Source: Candidatus Accumulibacter regalis (lineage in GTDB: Bacteria > Pseudomonadota > Gammaproteobacteria > Burkholderiales > Rhodocyclaceae). Taken from it: 64,000 bases of DNA. Where the stretch lies: positions 1-64,000 of the forward strand of contig JEMY01000013.1 in the NCBI GenBank assembly GCA_000585075.1. Direction: 5' to 3'. A model generated the notes under the pieces. That model searched no databases and was not told where the DNA came from. It saw only the letters and a program-made list of their open reading frames with translations. The position numbers were made by a program, and so were the translations under genes. Below, in pieces: positions 39,085-50,776 of the stretch (position 1 is its first letter; every line of letters begins with the position of its first letter).

Positions 39085-39714
39085 CTAGTGTGCGCCTGCC
39101 GGCGCGGCTTTAGCCGCCCCCGGCGGCGCGGAAAAGTCTACTTTCGGCGCCGTCGAGATCGCTTTCTCGTTGTCGACCGTGAAGTTTGGCTTGACCGCGT
39201 AGCCAAGAATCATCGCCGTCAGATTATTCGGAAAGGTCCGCACCGAAACGTTGTACGCTTCGACCGCCTTGATGTAGCGGTTGCGGGCCACCGTAATCCG
39301 ATTCTCAGTCCCTTCGAGCTGCGCTTGCAGATCGCGAAAGGCGCCGTCCGCTTTCAGTTGCGGATAGTTTTCGGCGACCACCAGCAGCCGTGAAAGGGCG
39401 CTGGACAAGCCAGCCTGTGCCTGCTGGAAGCGGGCAAAGGCGGCCGGATCATTGACCAGCTCCGGCGTCGCCTGGATGCCGCCAACCTGTGCGCGCGCCT
39501 GCGTCACCTGGGTGAGGACTTCCCTCTCGTGACTGGCGTATCCCTGCACCGTGCTGACCAGATTGGGAACCAGGTCGGCTCGCCGCTGGTACTGATTGAT
39601 CACTTCCGACCACGCCGACTTGACCGCCTCGTCAGCGGTCTGGAAAGTGTTGTAGCCGCAGCCCGAGAGCAGGCTGGCCAGCACGACGACGAGGGACAAA
39701 AAGCCGATGCGCAT
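39085..39714 (-). CDS. LemA family protein
   Basis: 209 residues. N-terminal lipoprotein-type leader ending LLSGCGYN, so probably lipidated, then the long helical LemA domain (NQYQRRADLVPNLVSTVQGYASHEREVL, RFPNNL-type segment, MILGYAVKPNFTVDNE). Function unknown; LemA proteins occur with TPM proteins as here. An ATG at 39729 would add five residues. Confidence 0.9.
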   Translation of the reverse strand: MRIGFLSLVVVLASLLSGCGYNTFQTADEAVKSAWSEVINQYQRRADLVPNLVSTVQGYASHEREVLTQVTQARAQVGGIQATPELVNDPAAFARFQQAQAGLSSALSRLLVVAENYPQLKADGAFRDLQAQLEGTENRITVARNRYIKAVEAYNVSVRTFPNNLTAMILGYAVKPNFTVDNEKAISTAPKVDFSAPPGAAKAAPAGAH

Positions 39715-39883
39715 GATGATTTCCTTCATGGGATAGACAGCCTGTGGAATGCAGCGGGGATTGCAGGGAACATGCCCGCCGCCCGTCGAACGATTGCGGC
39801 GTGCTCGCCGGAAGGCGCGCGGCAAGGGCGGGGAACGGGCAAGACATCGATCATCGGCGGGGTGTCGCGAGCGGTCATGGGCG

Positions 39884-40756
39884 TCAGGCCGGCAGCGCAG
39901 CCGAAGTGGTGGCGGTATGTAGCAGCGTTCGCGCCCGGCACAGATCCTCCCAGGCCTTGGCCTTGTCCTGCAGCGTGCGCAGAAGATAGGCCGGATGGTA
40001 GCTGACGATGACCGGAATCCCGGTTGCACTGCCGTCCGCTTCCCGATACTTGAAGGTCTGGCCGCGCAGACTGGCCAGCGAACCGACGTCGCCGAGAACG
40101 GCATGCGCCGCGGCCCGGCCGAGCAGAACGATCAAGCGCGGCTGGATGAGTGTGATCTGGCGCCGCAGATACGGCGCACAGGTGGCCATTTCGGCTGCCT
40201 CGGGCGTACGGTTGCCGGGCGGGCGACACTTTACGGCGTTGGCAATGTACACGTTCTCGCCGCGCTGCAGGTCGATCGCCGCCAGCATCGCATCGAGAAG
40301 CTTGCCGGCTGGTCCGACAAAGGGCTCGCCACGAAGATCCTCCTCGGCTCCCGGTCCTTCGCCGATGAACAACCAGTCGGCAGCGGTGTCGCCAACGCCC
40401 AGCACGGCTTGCCGGCGCTCCTGGCACAGCGCGCAGGCACGACAGCCGGCGACACTGTCGCGCAACCCATCCCAGTCCAGGCGCGCGATCTGCTGTTCGC
40501 GGTCGTTGGCCGGCGGCCCCGCGCTGCGGCTGACTGCCGGTGGCGAGGGAGCGTCGGCCGCCGCGGCGACCACGGGAACGGCCGCCATTGCTTCGCTTAC
40601 CGCGGGCGTCGTCGTGGCTGGCGGCCCGGCGAACGCTGCCGTGCCTCCTCGGCGCAGCGCCGCCTGCTCGCGCAGGCGCCATTGCGAAGGCAGGCCCATC
40701 TCGTTCAGCAGCTGCCAGCGCGTCAAGCCCGTGGCGCGGGAATTTCCAGCCCTCAT
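39884..40756 (-). CDS. Uracil-DNA glycosylase, family 4
   Basis: 290 residues. A low-complexity N-terminal 80 residues rich in Ala/Pro precedes the glycosylase. The 4Fe-4S ligands are visible (Cys105, Cys108, Cys177, Cys193), as are the active-site motif GEGPGAEEDLRGEPFVG (132-148) and the HPAYLL motif (about 252-257). It removes uracil from DNA in base excision repair. ATGA overlap with rimI upstream, conserved tsaB-rimI-udg order. The N-terminal extension is longer than in thermophile UDGa enzymes and resembles the interaction tail of related proteins. Confidence 0.93.
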   Translation of the reverse strand: MRAGNSRATGLTRWQLLNEMGLPSQWRLREQAALRRGGTAAFAGPPATTTPAVSEAMAAVPVVAAAADAPSPPAVSRSAGPPANDREQQIARLDWDGLRDSVAGCRACALCQERRQAVLGVGDTAADWLFIGEGPGAEEDLRGEPFVGPAGKLLDAMLAAIDLQRGENVYIANAVKCRPPGNRTPEAAEMATCAPYLRRQITLIQPRLIVLLGRAAAHAVLGDVGSLASLRGQTFKYREADGSATGIPVIVSYHPAYLLRTLQDKAKAWEDLCRARTLLHTATTSAALPA

Positions 40757-41229
40757 CCCGAAACCTCTTCCAGTACGTGTTGCAGCACCAGTGCATCCTC
40801 GCGCCCGAGCGCGGCCGCGTAGTAGTCGCGGCGCACGCCGATCTGCTGAAAACCGAAATGCTCGTAGAGCGCCAGCGCCCGCGTGTTCGACCGACGCACC
40901 TCGAGCAGCAGCACCACTGCCCCGGCCCGCCGCGCCGACTGCATCGCGTGACGCAGCAGGAGGGCGCCAAAACCCATTCCCTGACGCTTCTCAGTGACGC
41001 TCAGGTTGAGCAGGTGCGCCTCATCGAGCGCCAGCATCACCACGAAATAGCCGACCAGGTCGCCAGCGACGCGGCAGCCCCACACACTGTAGCCGGCGAC
41101 AATCGAATCGACGAAGTTGCCACGCGTCCAGGGAAACGCATAAACGCCCTTCTCGACGGCCAGCATTTCGTCGACATCGCCGTGACCGAGCGGCAGTATC
41201 TCGACCTGTGCGGAGAGCACGGCGTTCAC
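40753..41229 (-). CDS. rimI: Ribosomal protein bS18-alanine N-acetyltransferase
   Basis: 158 residues, GNAT fold. Acetyl-CoA loop RQGMGFGALLL and the C-terminal ALALYEHFGFQQIGVRRDYY block are typical of RimI. It acetylates the N-terminal alanine of S18. Starts within the tsaB stop (ATGA), as in many proteobacteria. Confidence 0.92.
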   Translation of the reverse strand: MNAVLSAQVEILPLGHGDVDEMLAVEKGVYAFPWTRGNFVDSIVAGYSVWGCRVAGDLVGYFVVMLALDEAHLLNLSVTEKRQGMGFGALLLRHAMQSARRAGAVVLLLEVRRSNTRALALYEHFGFQQIGVRRDYYAAALGREDALVLQHVLEEVSG

Positions 41230-41903
41230 GCCTTGCCGCCGTTGGCCAGTCGTTCGGCAACCGTCTGCGCCACCTTGTTGCGCACGTACAGCGGCGCCGC
41301 GTCGGCGGCGTCGACCGTCTCGCCATGCGCCAGGCGTACCGCGGCCAGGCGTGCCACGCAGCCGGCGTCAGGCATCAATTCCGGCTGCCATTCGTACACG
41401 CAAGGCGACAGGCGCTCCCGTAACGCGGGATACGCCTTGAGGCCATTGCCACACGCCAGCCAGCCGCTGGACTCGGGAAGCGGCAGCGCTGCAGGGTCGC
41501 AGACGGCGACCGCCGCCAGGGCGACGCCACCGACATAGAAAGCGTAATAGACCTCTCCCATGCGCGCGTCGAGCGCGACGATGACCCGTTGCCCGGCGCC
41601 GCTCAGCGCCATTGCCTCGAGCGTGCCGACCGGGATAACCGGCAGGTCATGGGCAAACGCCAGTCCCTGCGCGACGCCGCAAGCGACCCGCAAACCGGTA
41701 AACGAGCCCGGACCGGCCGCGAAGGCAATGGCGTTCAAGTCGGCAAAGCGTAGCCCCAATTCGCCCAGCGTCGCCCGAATCAACGGCAGCAGGGTCTCGG
41801 AATGGGCAACGCCGATCGGGCAGGCACGCCGCAGCAGCTCGCCCTCGCGCCACAGGGCGATGCTGCCAAGCTCGGTCGAAGTCTCGATGGCAAGCAGATT
41901 CAT
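41226..41903 (-). CDS. tsaB: tRNA threonylcarbamoyladenosine biosynthesis protein TsaB
   Basis: 225 residues, actin-like fold. The N-terminus LLAIETSTELGSIAL and the VAFAAGPGSFTGLRVACGVAQGLA block are diagnostic. TsaB supports TsaD/TsaE in making t6A37 on ANN-decoding tRNAs. I chose the ATG at 41903, which gives the family N-terminus; the longer frame is not conserved. First gene of the tsaB-rimI-udg run, divergent from glgA. Confidence 0.94.
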   Translation of the reverse strand: MNLLAIETSTELGSIALWREGELLRRACPIGVAHSETLLPLIRATLGELGLRFADLNAIAFAAGPGSFTGLRVACGVAQGLAFAHDLPVIPVGTLEAMALSGAGQRVIVALDARMGEVYYAFYVGGVALAAVAVCDPAALPLPESSGWLACGNGLKAYPALRERLSPCVYEWQPELMPDAGCVARLAAVRLAHGETVDAADAAPLYVRNKVAQTVAERLANGGKA

Positions 41904-42195
41904 GCGCTGCATTTTACCCGTCCTGGTCGCCGGCGTCGCCTGCGCAGCGCCTGGTGGAAGCTGCGCAAAGGCGAACAGCGCGCCGGGCGCGAGCCCCGAC
42001 AAGAGCACCGCCGGCCCCCACTTCCCTCTCCGCAGCGGCCACTATCGGGCAGCGGGAACGCCTCCACGACTCGTCGCGACTGGCGACCCAGCACCGCCGG
42101 TTTGGCCGCCCGAGCCCTTTGCCGATACAATGCCAGGGTCTTCGACGCGTTGCTGTCGCGTTCGACTCCATAACCTCAGCATAGAAAGTGCCGCC

Positions 42196-43404
42196 ATGAA
42201 AGTACTGCTATTGACGCGAGAGTATCCTCCCCATGTTTACGGTGGAGCCGGCGTCCACGTCGAGTACCTGGCCGATGAACTGGCCAAACTGATGCACGTG
42301 GAAGTGCGCTGTTTCGGTGACCAGGACACGGTCAGCGGCGGCGTGCGCGTCAAGGGCTACCCTTTCGGCAAGGGCAGCTTTGCACACGTCGACAAGAAGC
42401 TCAGCGGCGCGCTCGACACCTTCGAAACCAACCTCGAGACGCTCAGCGAACAGGTGGACGCCGATCTGGTGCATGTCCACACCTGGTACGCGCACCTCGG
42501 AGGCATCCTGGCCAAGAATCTCTACGGCATTCCCCTGGTGCATACGGTGCACTCGCTCGAACCCCTGCGGCCATGGAAGCGCGAGCAACTCGGCTGCGGC
42601 TACGACATGTCGTCGTGGGTCGAACGCACCTCACTGCAGATGGCCGACTCGGTGATCGCCGTGTCGCAGGGAACCAAGGCCGACATTCTCGAGCACTTCG
42701 ACATCGACCCCGACAAGATCGCGGTGATCTACAACGGGATCAAGGTCGAGCAGTATCATCCGACGACGGATACCGACGCCCTGGAAAAGCACGGCGTCGA
42801 CCCGAGCAGGCCTTTCGTGCTCTTCGTTGGCCGGATCACGCGCCAGAAGGGCATCGTGCACATGGTCAATGCCGTCAAGTACATCCACCCCGACGTGCAG
42901 GTCGTCCTCTGTGCCGGCGCGCCGGACACCAAGGAAATCCTTGCCGAAATGGAAGCTGCGGTCAAAGCGGTGCGCCAGGAAGGTTTCAGGAACCTGATCT
43001 GGGTCCGGGAAATGCTCAGCAAGGCCGAGGTCATCCAGATGTATTCGCATGCCACTGTCTTCTGCTGCCCGTCGATCTACGAGCCTTTCGGGATCATCAA
43101 CCTGGAAGCGATGGCCTGCCACACGGCCGTGGTGGCCAGTGCCGTTGGCGGCATCAAGGAGGTCGTCGTCGATGGCGAGACGGGTTACCTGGTCCCGCTG
43201 GAGCAATTGCACGTGGCGCCGTTCGAGCCGGTAAATCCGGATGCCTTCTCGCGCGATCTGGCGACGGCGATCAACAAGATCCTCGACGACCCGGCGCTTG
43301 CCGACTCGATGGCCTCGGCCGGTCAGAAACGCGCGCGCGAAGTATTCAGCTGGTCGAGCATTGCGCAGCAGACCAGGACCCTCTACGATTCCCTGCTGAA
43401 GTAG
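42196..43404 (+). CDS. glgA: Glycogen synthase, GT4 type (GlgA/GlgM-like)
   Basis: 402 residues. A GT-B fold glycosyltransferase of family GT4: acceptor-side REYPPHVYGGAGVHVEYLADEL at the start and the donor-side E-X7-E motif in EPFGIINLEAMACHT (about 296-310). This is the actinobacterial-type enzyme, not the GT5 GlgA of E. coli (477). Characterised members use ADP-glucose, and the mycobacterial GlgM makes maltose-1-phosphate for GlgE. As glgE is the next gene, a GlgM-like activity is likely but not readable. The gap to glgE is 147 bases. Confidence 0.88.
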   Translation: MKVLLLTREYPPHVYGGAGVHVEYLADELAKLMHVEVRCFGDQDTVSGGVRVKGYPFGKGSFAHVDKKLSGALDTFETNLETLSEQVDADLVHVHTWYAHLGGILAKNLYGIPLVHTVHSLEPLRPWKREQLGCGYDMSSWVERTSLQMADSVIAVSQGTKADILEHFDIDPDKIAVIYNGIKVEQYHPTTDTDALEKHGVDPSRPFVLFVGRITRQKGIVHMVNAVKYIHPDVQVVLCAGAPDTKEILAEMEAAVKAVRQEGFRNLIWVREMLSKAEVIQMYSHATVFCCPSIYEPFGIINLEAMACHTAVVASAVGGIKEVVVDGETGYLVPLEQLHVAPFEPVNPDAFSRDLATAINKILDDPALADSMASAGQKRAREVFSWSSIAQQTRTLYDSLLK

Positions 43405-43551
43405 CGATTCGAGCACCCTTTCGGCCGCTGGCGAGGACTCGCCTCAGCGCGAAGGGGATTGCGCATGACGGCCCGCAGGGGCCGTCGCCGTTCATATCAC
43501 CTCTCACCGTATTCTCCCGGCTCGCCGGGTCAGCATTAAGGAGCGCTATCG

Positions 43552-45510
43552 ATGATTCCCCAGGACTACCCCCGCGTAAATATTGAAGCGGTCAAGCCGC
43601 AGATCGACTGTGGCCGCTATCCGATCAAGCGCGTCGTCGGCGAAAAGGTCGCCGTCAGCGCCGACATCTACAAGGAGGGACACGACAAGCTCTCGGCCGT
43701 GCTCAAGGCCCGCAAGGTGGGTGAGAAAGCGTGGCAGGAAAGCCCGCTGACGCTGGCTCTCAATGACGACTGGTACGGCGAGTTCACGGTCACCGAGATC
43801 GGCCCCTGGGAGTACACCATCGAAGCCTACGCCGATCACTATCGGTCTTGGGTCGAAGAGATCAGCAAGAAGAACGTGCCGGGCGCCAAGCTTGAGAGCG
43901 AACTACTCGAGGGAATGGCGATCATCAGGAAATCGGCAGCGATGGCCAAGGGCGAGGACCGCGCGCGTATCGAAAGCATCATCGGGGCCATGGAAAGCGC
44001 CGTCGGCGCCGGTGAGCAGCAGGGTGCCGTCGACCTCGGAATTGGCGGCGTGCTGCACAGCCTGATGGCCCGGTACCCGGATCGTAGCGAGGGCTACGAA
44101 CTGGCGCCGACGCTGCAAGTGATGGTCAACCGGCCGATCAGCCGTTTTGCCGCCTGGTACGAATTCTTTCCTCGCTCGCAGAGCACGACGCCGCACAAGC
44201 ACGGCACCCTGCAGGACAGCATCCGCCGCCTGCCCGAGATCAAGGCCATGGGTTTCGACGTCATCTATCTGCCGCCGATCCATCCCATCGGCCACAGTTT
44301 CCGCAAAGGCAAGAACAACAGCCTCACCGCCGAGCCGACTGACGTTGGCAGCCCGTGGGCGATCGGCAACGAGCACGGTGGCCACACCGGCCTCGAACCG
44401 AAGCTCGGCACCTGGGACGACTGGGATCGCTTCGTCGCCACCTGCCGCGAGCTGGAAATCGAGATCGCGCTCGATTACGTGATGAACTGCTCGCCCGACC
44501 ACCCCTACGTCACCGCCCATCCGGAGTGGTTCTTCCACCGTCCCGACGGCTCGATCAAATACGCCGAGAACCCGCCGAAGAAATACCAGGACGTCTACCC
44601 GCTGAACTTCGGAACCAGCGACCGCGCCGGCCTGTGGCAGGAGATGCTCAGGGTCTTCCTGTTCTGGATCGACAAGGGCGTGACGACTTTCCGGGTGGAC
44701 AATCCGCATACCAAGCCAGTCGCCTTCTGGGAATGGGTGATCGGCCAGGTGCACCGCCAGCACCCCGGCGTGATCTTCCTTGCCGAAGCGTTTACCAAAC
44801 CGAAAATGATGCGCCTGCTGGCCAAAGCCGGCTACGCCCAGTCCTACACCTACTTCACCTGGCGCAACGAGAAGGACGAAATCACCGAGTACGTCAACGA
44901 GCTGACCAACGGCGAGATGAAGGAGTACTTCACCGGCAACTTCTTCGCCAATACGCCAGACATCCTGCCGCCGATCCTGCAGTACGGTGGTCGCCCGGCG
45001 TTCATCATGCGCGCCGTACTGGCAGCAACCCTGTCGTCGGTCTACGGCATCTACAGTGGTTACGAGCTGTGCGAGAACGCGGCGATTCAGGGCAAGGAAG
45101 AGTACCTGGACTCGGAGAAATACGAAGTCAAGGTGCGCAATTGGCGGGCACCCGGAAACATCGTCGACATCATCACCCGGATCAACCAGATCCGGCGTGA
45201 ATCACCGGCCCTGCACCGCTACAACAACGTGCTCTTCCTGGCCACCGACAATCCGAACATCATCGCCTACGCCAAGATGACCGAAGACCGGTCGGATATC
45301 ATCGTCTGCGCGGTCAACCTCGACCCCTATCACCAGCAGGTGGCGACCCTCCAGATCCCGCTGGGCAGCTTCGATATCGGCTGGGACGAGCAGTACCAGG
45401 CGCACGACCTGCTCTCCGATCGCACCTACCGCTGGAGCGGACCGACCGCCTACGTCGAACTCAGCCCGCACAACACCATGGCGCACATCATCAAGATCCG
45501 CCGCTGGTAG
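43552..45510 (+). CDS. glgE: Alpha-1,4-glucan:maltose-1-phosphate maltosyltransferase
   Basis: 652 residues, GH13 subfamily 3. An N-terminal immunoglobulin-like domain (about 1-110) and helical insert precede the TIM barrel. Catalytic motifs: FRVDNPHTKPVAFWEW (nucleophile Asp), FLAEAFTKPKMM (acid/base Glu) and the DYVMNCSPDHP segment. GlgE extends alpha-1,4-glucans with maltose-1-phosphate. AAGGAG lies eight bases before the ATG. Together with the upstream synthase it forms the GlgM-GlgE route; a branching enzyme (glgB) is not in this window. Confidence 0.95.
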   Translation: MIPQDYPRVNIEAVKPQIDCGRYPIKRVVGEKVAVSADIYKEGHDKLSAVLKARKVGEKAWQESPLTLALNDDWYGEFTVTEIGPWEYTIEAYADHYRSWVEEISKKNVPGAKLESELLEGMAIIRKSAAMAKGEDRARIESIIGAMESAVGAGEQQGAVDLGIGGVLHSLMARYPDRSEGYELAPTLQVMVNRPISRFAAWYEFFPRSQSTTPHKHGTLQDSIRRLPEIKAMGFDVIYLPPIHPIGHSFRKGKNNSLTAEPTDVGSPWAIGNEHGGHTGLEPKLGTWDDWDRFVATCRELEIEIALDYVMNCSPDHPYVTAHPEWFFHRPDGSIKYAENPPKKYQDVYPLNFGTSDRAGLWQEMLRVFLFWIDKGVTTFRVDNPHTKPVAFWEWVIGQVHRQHPGVIFLAEAFTKPKMMRLLAKAGYAQSYTYFTWRNEKDEITEYVNELTNGEMKEYFTGNFFANTPDILPPILQYGGRPAFIMRAVLAATLSSVYGIYSGYELCENAAIQGKEEYLDSEKYEVKVRNWRAPGNIVDIITRINQIRRESPALHRYNNVLFLATDNPNIIAYAKMTEDRSDIIVCAVNLDPYHQQVATLQIPLGSFDIGWDEQYQAHDLLSDRTYRWSGPTAYVELSPHNTMAHIIKIRRW

Positions 45511-45541
45511 GGGCGCAGGGCAGCGCTGCCCGGCGCTGACA

Positions 45542-45578
45542 AATGAAATGGCGGCCCCCTGGTGGCCGCCATTTCATT
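45542..45578. terminator. Bidirectional terminator between glgE and glgP
   Basis: A perfect 15-bp stem (AATGAAATGGCGGCC with its complement) around a 7-base loop, with A-rich and T-rich ends on both sides. It lies between the convergent glgE and glgP stops and can serve both directions, although the T-tract is short. Confidence 0.7.
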
Positions 45579-45655
45579 GTGAACCGGGCTTATAGCACGG
45601 GGCAGGGGAAAAGCATCGTTCCCCTGCCCTTCCCCTGCCCTGCCTGCCGCTGTCT

Positions 45656-48235
<2,580 letters not shown>

Positions 48236-48713
48236 CTCCACACCCCTCGATAACTCTGTTTGATTGCGAACGATTACGCTTTCAGCGTCATTTTTTCAGC
48301 CTTGAAAGGCACGTCAGCGGCGAGTCTAAAGCATAGTTAGCGCCTCTGACTACCGCCCGGCAAGAGGTTTTTTCGCGCGCCGCTGCTTCTCGGCGGGAGA
48401 TAACATCGTCGGCGTCATTCCTCTCGCTGCCCGGGGCGTTTGATTGCAGTCACAATGCGCATGACCCGGCCGAGGGCCGCGCTCGCGACGATCTGCGTTT
48501 GCCCGCCGCGCGCAGATCTGCGCCATGCATCGATGCCACACTTGGCGCCCAGGCCAGGAACGTCGCATGCAGCGGCGGGCGACCAAACACGATGCCCGGA
48601 CGACGGATGGTGCTAGGATTCACGGGCAGGCAGTCAGACACGCAGGAATGTTTCCGGTGGCGCATCCTCGATGCGCCGTATTCGATCCGTCTCAACCCTC
48701 GCGAGGACAAGCA
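48236..48713. other. Intergenic region without a supported gene
   Basis: About 480 bases between the divergent glgP and amidase genes. It should hold both promoters, but no convincing -35/-10 pair or sigma-54 site was found. Short open frames have no support. Confidence 0.4.
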
Positions 48714-49649
48714 ATGACTCTGAAAATCGAAAACCACCAACTGGTCGGCGACCTGGTCAGCCATCGCAGCACACCCAATTGTGGCGGCATCATGGCGCCC
48801 AGCTATCTGATCTTCCATTACACCGCCGGTCGCTCGACGGACAGCTCGGTCGAGTCGCTGTGCACGCGCAAGGCGCAGGGCAATGCGTCGGCGCACGTGG
48901 TCCTCGGACGTGACGGGAGGATCGTGCAACTGGCACCGTTCAACGTTGTCACCTGGCACGCCGGGGTCAGCCAGTGGGCGGGTCTGGTGGGACTCAACTC
49001 GCACTCCATCGGCATCGAAATGGACAATGCCGGCCTGCTCAAGAAGGTCGGCAGCCAGTACCAGGCGTGGTTTGCCAAGGTCTATCCCGACGACGAGGTC
49101 ACCCTCGCTGCGCATCGCAACGGCGGTCCGGTGTCGCCCTGGCACACCTACACGGAAGCGCAGATCGAAAGAGCCGTCGAACTCGCCGACCTGCTCGTCG
49201 AGCACTATGGTCTGCAGGACATTCTCGGCCACGAAGACATCGCACCCGGACGCAAGACCGACCCGGGTCCGGCGTTTCCGCTGGCCGCCGTACGTAGCCG
49301 CGTAATCGGCCGCGAGCAGGACGAGCCGCCGCGCTACGTGGTCACCGCCAGCAGTCTGAACATCCGCAAAGGACCCGACGCCAGTTTCGACCGCGTCGCG
49401 GCGGCGCTGAAGAGCGGCAGCGAGGTCCTCCTGCTCGAAGCACGTGACCGCTGGAGCCTGGTCGAGGTCGTCGCCGACCCCGAGATCGAGGGCTGGGTCA
49501 GCAACGCCTACATTGCTCCCAGCACGGGCCGCGGGATGGCGCTCCCGAGATTCACCGTCGCCGGCCCGGCGTCAACCGACCCGACCATCGCCGTCGCCAA
49601 GCTCAAGAAAGGCGGCAAGGGCAAGAAGGCACGCCGTCACGCGCCGTGA
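48714..49649 (+). CDS. N-acetylmuramoyl-L-alanine amidase (AmpD-like) with SH3b domain
   Basis: 311 residues. Amidase_2 domain (about 14-190) with His35 in FHYTAG, His173 and Asp183 in GHEDIAPGRKTDPG as zinc ligands; an SH3b domain (about 210-265; TASSLNIRKGPDASFD) follows; the last 18 residues are Lys/Arg-rich. No signal peptide is present from the ATG at 48714 (GAGGACAAGCA precedes it). The domain pair is typical of phage endolysins and exported cell-wall hydrolases, but without a leader this one must stay inside or be released by another route. It precedes a TIR gene by 71 bases on the same strand. Confidence 0.88.
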   Translation: MTLKIENHQLVGDLVSHRSTPNCGGIMAPSYLIFHYTAGRSTDSSVESLCTRKAQGNASAHVVLGRDGRIVQLAPFNVVTWHAGVSQWAGLVGLNSHSIGIEMDNAGLLKKVGSQYQAWFAKVYPDDEVTLAAHRNGGPVSPWHTYTEAQIERAVELADLLVEHYGLQDILGHEDIAPGRKTDPGPAFPLAAVRSRVIGREQDEPPRYVVTASSLNIRKGPDASFDRVAAALKSGSEVLLLEARDRWSLVEVVADPEIEGWVSNAYIAPSTGRGMALPRFTVAGPASTDPTIAVAKLKKGGKGKKARRHAP

Positions 49650-49720
49650 GTGAACGGCACGGAGCCGGCAAGCGCCCGATCCGCCAGCTTCGCTGAGCGG
49701 CAAGAAGCAAGCGCAGACCA

Positions 49721-50743
49721 ATGGCGCAATTGTTCATCAGCTACCGCTCGTCCGACGGCAAGGACAAGGCGACGGCCCTGGCGCGTGATCTCGGCGCCGT
49801 CTTTGGCGACGAGCAGGTTTTCCTCGACAAGGATGATCTGCGCGCCGGGGTCCGCTGGCGCGAGGAGATCGCGCAGACGCTCAAGGCACGGCCGATACTC
49901 CTGCTGCTGCTCACGCCGCAGCTGCTCGCCGCGACCGACGATCGCGGAGCCTTGCGGATCGACGACCCCACGGACCCGATCCGCCGCGAAGTGGCCGACG
50001 CCCTGGCCGGCGGTGCGCACCTCATTCCTTTGCTTTGCGACGACGTGGCTGCGCCGCCGCCAGCCGCCGAACTGCCGGCGCCGTTCAACCGCATCGGCGA
50101 TTTCACCTGGCGCCCGCTGCGCGCGTACGACTGGCACCACGACGTCCAGCGGCTGGTAGACGACCTGCACGCGCTTGGCGTTGTTGCCACGCCGCCTGCA
50201 GTCACGCCCACTTCAGCCCCGCCAGGCCAGTCCGTCGGGCAAGCAAGCCGACGACGGCTCGTCGTGGCGGCGGTGCTGGCAATGCCAATCGCTCTCGGCA
50301 TCGGCTGGTACGCGCTGCGGGTCGCCGGCACCGCTTCCGCCACCGATGTCACCGGGTCGTGGTTGGCCACACTATCCCCCGACGAGACGCTCTTCCTGGC
50401 GCTGCGACAGAGCGGCGAAAAGGTCGAGCTCAGCAGTCGTCCCGTGCCCATCGGCGAGAGGGCCGACTGGGCCGACTACCGCAGCTTCTGGCGCGAGCGC
50501 TTCGGCAGCGAACTCGACGCCGTAAGCTACCGCGGAAAGGGCACCGCAAGCGCTCTCCCGGGTGCTGAACTGGTGGTCGACATCGCGCTGCAGATTGTCA
50601 GCAGTCCCGGCGACGTACTGGTCGATACGGGAAACCTCACCGCAACGATCGCCGGCGATGGCGCCACGATGGCCGGGACCCTGTGGTTGAACAGCGCGCA
50701 GAAAGAGCGTCCCGTCAATCTGGCGCGCGTAGCGCAGCGGTGA
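49721..50743 (+). CDS. TIR domain protein with a membrane helix and C-terminal domain
   Basis: 340 residues. TIR domain (about 1-150): FISYRSSDG box 1, DKDDLRAGVRWREEI with the candidate NADase glutamate (Glu48/49), LLLLTPQLL. One membrane helix (about 180-202) follows a proline-rich linker. Residues 210-340 are a beta-rich domain of unknown family (VTGSWLATL, GTASALPGAELVVD, DGATMAGTLW). The TIR would lie in the cytoplasm and the C-terminal domain in the periplasm, as in a sensor-linked TIR. Bacterial TIR proteins include NAD-consuming immune effectors; no known Thoeris or other partner genes are adjacent. Confidence 0.85.
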   Translation: MAQLFISYRSSDGKDKATALARDLGAVFGDEQVFLDKDDLRAGVRWREEIAQTLKARPILLLLLTPQLLAATDDRGALRIDDPTDPIRREVADALAGGAHLIPLLCDDVAAPPPAAELPAPFNRIGDFTWRPLRAYDWHHDVQRLVDDLHALGVVATPPAVTPTSAPPGQSVGQASRRRLVVAAVLAMPIALGIGWYALRVAGTASATDVTGSWLATLSPDETLFLALRQSGEKVELSSRPVPIGERADWADYRSFWRERFGSELDAVSYRGKGTASALPGAELVVDIALQIVSSPGDVLVDTGNLTATIAGDGATMAGTLWLNSAQKERPVNLARVAQR

Positions 50744-50776
50744 TCGTGCGAAGGCGACCTCGGGGCGGCACCCGAT

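Noticed and set aside
49721-50743. Thoeris, CBASS or Pycsar defence system around the TIR gene
   Set aside because: No SIR2-like effector, cyclase or other known partner is adjacent; only a solitary TIR is supported.
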